This document shows, piece after piece, positions 62,886-64,000 of a stretch of DNA of 64,000 bases. The notes below the pieces were generated by a model, which was not told where the DNA came from, made no database searches, and saw only the letters and a list, made by a program, of their open reading frames with translations. Numbering within the stretch: position 1 is the stretch's first letter; each line of letters opens with the position of its first letter. Origin of the DNA: Labrys monachus (GTDB taxonomy: Bacteria; Pseudomonadota; Alphaproteobacteria; Rhizobiales; Labraceae); contig NZ_JAUSVK010000001.1 in NCBI RefSeq assembly GCF_030814655.1, positions 1,569,501 through 1,633,500 of the forward strand. The letters are read 5' to 3'. Made by a program: the position numbers and the translations under genes.

Positions 62886-63151
62886 GGTCTGGCTCCGGCT
62901 ATGTTCGGATCCCCGAGACGGTGGCGCGCGACTGCGAGGCTTTTCACGGCGGAGGGAGCATAGCGGAAATCGCGGATCGCCGTGATCCGCCCGCCGGTTC
63001 ATTCGAGCCGGACGACAGAGGCGGCGGTCCGGGGCCTTGATGTCGCGGTTGAAACACACCGACATGTCGGCCCGGCCTATGCGAAGGAGATCGGCGCGCG
63101 ATGCGAGGCACCGCCGGGACCGACGCGCCTCCTTGCCGAACTCGTCGGCTC

Positions 63152-64000
63152 CTACGGGATGGCGTCGGCCTGAGCCGGCGCGGGCCAGGACGCCATCCAC
63201 CAGCGCGGCCGGACGAGGGCGAGGGCGACATGACCTGCCGTCGGGACCGCGCCGGCGTCGAGCCCGTCCTGCACCCGGTCGAGGCGCAGCATGGCGAGGC
63301 CGCGCCGTCCCGACGACGAGCCGAGGGTCCCCGCCACCTTGTCGGCTATGCGGACTTCGGTGCCGGCCGGCGGCAGAACGTCGCTCGCCGACACCGGCAC
63401 GATCCGGGTGCGGGCGGTGCCGCGGTGCTGCATGCGGCTGACGACTTCCTGGCCGACATAACAGCCCTTGCGGAAGTCGACGCCGCCGAGCATGTCCATC
63501 AGCACTTCGTGGGGGAAGGCCTCGCCCCAGGCGAAGTCCTTGCCGCCCTCGGGAATGCCGAGGGCGATGCGCCGGGCGTGATAGGCCGCGAAAGCCTCGT
63601 CATCCGGCTGCCCCGGACGGGGGGCGATGCCGCGCCGGCCGAGATCGGGATCGCGCGGGTCGACATAGGCGGCGATGGCGCCGCCGTCCTGCGCCGGCGG
63701 AAAGGCATGCACGGCGAAACCCTCATCCGCGGACAGGTCCTCGATCGTCACCCGCGCTCGAAGACGATAGAAGTTCAGCCGCCTGGAGAAATCGGCGGCC
63801 TTGTCGCGGTCGGTGTCGAGAAGAAGGCCGTCGCCGCCGTCTGGCGTGGCGAGGAAATCGAACAGGATCTTGCCCTGCGGCGCCAGCAGCGCGCCCCAGC
63901 GCGCCTCGCCCGGCATCAGGCCGGCGATGTCGCAGGTGACGATATTGGCGAACCAGGAACGGGCGTCCTCGCCGGTGAGGCGCAGCACCGCACGATCTGG
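63152..64000 (-). CDS. YgfZ-family folate-binding protein (N-terminus beyond window)
   Basis: At least 282 codons are visible; the frame continues past the right edge, so the true start is not seen. YgfZ proteins use folate to help maintain or repair iron-sulfur clusters and resemble GcvT. The diagnostic motif is KGCYVGQEVVSRMQHRG, with the conserved Cys. Also WFANIVTCDIAGLMPGEARW and LLAPQGKILFDFLA. About 265 bases with no clear gene separate it from the membrane protein. Confidence 0.9.
   Translation of the reverse strand, partial: PDRAVLRLTGEDARSWFANIVTCDIAGLMPGEARWGALLAPQGKILFDFLATPDGGDGLLLDTDRDKAADFSRRLNFYRLRARVTIEDLSADEGFAVHAFPPAQDGGAIAAYVDPRDPDLGRRGIAPRPGQPDDEAFAAYHARRIALGIPEGGKDFAWGEAFPHEVLMDMLGGVDFRKGCYVGQEVVSRMQHRGTARTRIVPVSASDVLPPAGTEVRIADKVAGTLGSSSGRRGLAMLRLDRVQDGLDAGAVPTAGHVALALVRPRWWMASWPAPAQADAIP

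Overview
The window is high-GC DNA, coding almost end to end, and its gene set points to an alphaproteobacterium of the Rhizobiales (Hyphomicrobiales). The evidence is a CcrM-type adenine methyltransferase, a Ros/MucR regulator, the split F0 ATP synthase operon atpI-atpB-atpE-atpF'-atpF, the set smc / DsbA-like / DciA-like (DUF721) / mutY, a DUF2007 gene beside a TrmN6-like methyltransferase and ispB, and separate glyQ and glyS genes. I cannot name a genus. No rRNA, tRNA, CRISPR array, prophage or complete insertion sequence was seen.

Layout. 1-5065: a polyamine-type ABC transporter operon (Tat-exported binding protein, two permeases, ATPase) ending in a creatininase gene and a terminator. 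5149-7175: an AcuI/YhdH-type reductase facing a LysR regulator. 7267-13060: glyS and glyQ, split by a block holding an intact DUF559 nuclease gene, a truncated DUF559 copy and four related palindromic repeats; then two small membrane or secreted proteins and an S49 peptidase. 13513-20044: an accessory block with a His/Tyr/Arg-rich secreted protein, an SDR oxidoreductase, a second complete polyamine-type ABC transporter and a divergent LuxR-type regulator. 20047-23685: TrmN6-like methyltransferase, DUF2007 protein, polyprenyl diphosphate synthase, patatin-like lipase. 23894-27373: F0 ATP synthase operon and a MucR regulator. 27871-31454: an OmpR/EnvZ-type two-component pair, then an arsR-SRPBCC-clpP operon with a palindromic operator. 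31530-39415: smc, DsbA-like, DciA-like, mutY, DUF4126 and a flavin disulfide oxidoreductase. 39458-47647: DoxX-like, SRPBCC, ccrM, FucU/RbsD-like, CGNR regulator divergent from a DMT exporter, GH15 glycosidase, rnhB, hypothetical. 47653-53083: radical SAM protein, small glycosyltransferase, zinc metallopeptidase, uracil-DNA glycosylase, SleB-like hydrolase. 53166-64000: LysR, small secreted protein, DUF2339 giant membrane protein, cytochrome b561 plus membrane-anchored catalase-like peroxidase, a phosphatase / HD / 3-methyladenine glycosylase cluster, a luciferase-like oxidoreductase, a membrane protein, and a YgfZ-like gene cut by the window edge.

Most genes are housekeeping or common accessory families. 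The most unusual structures are the repeat-flanked DUF559 cassettes splitting glyQ from glyS, the arsR-SRPBCC-clpP operon, several short perfect inverted repeats placed as operators for neighbouring regulators, and a LuxR gene whose best ribosome binding site precedes an ATT rather than a standard start codon. Function assignments rest on motif recognition by eye; no database search was run.
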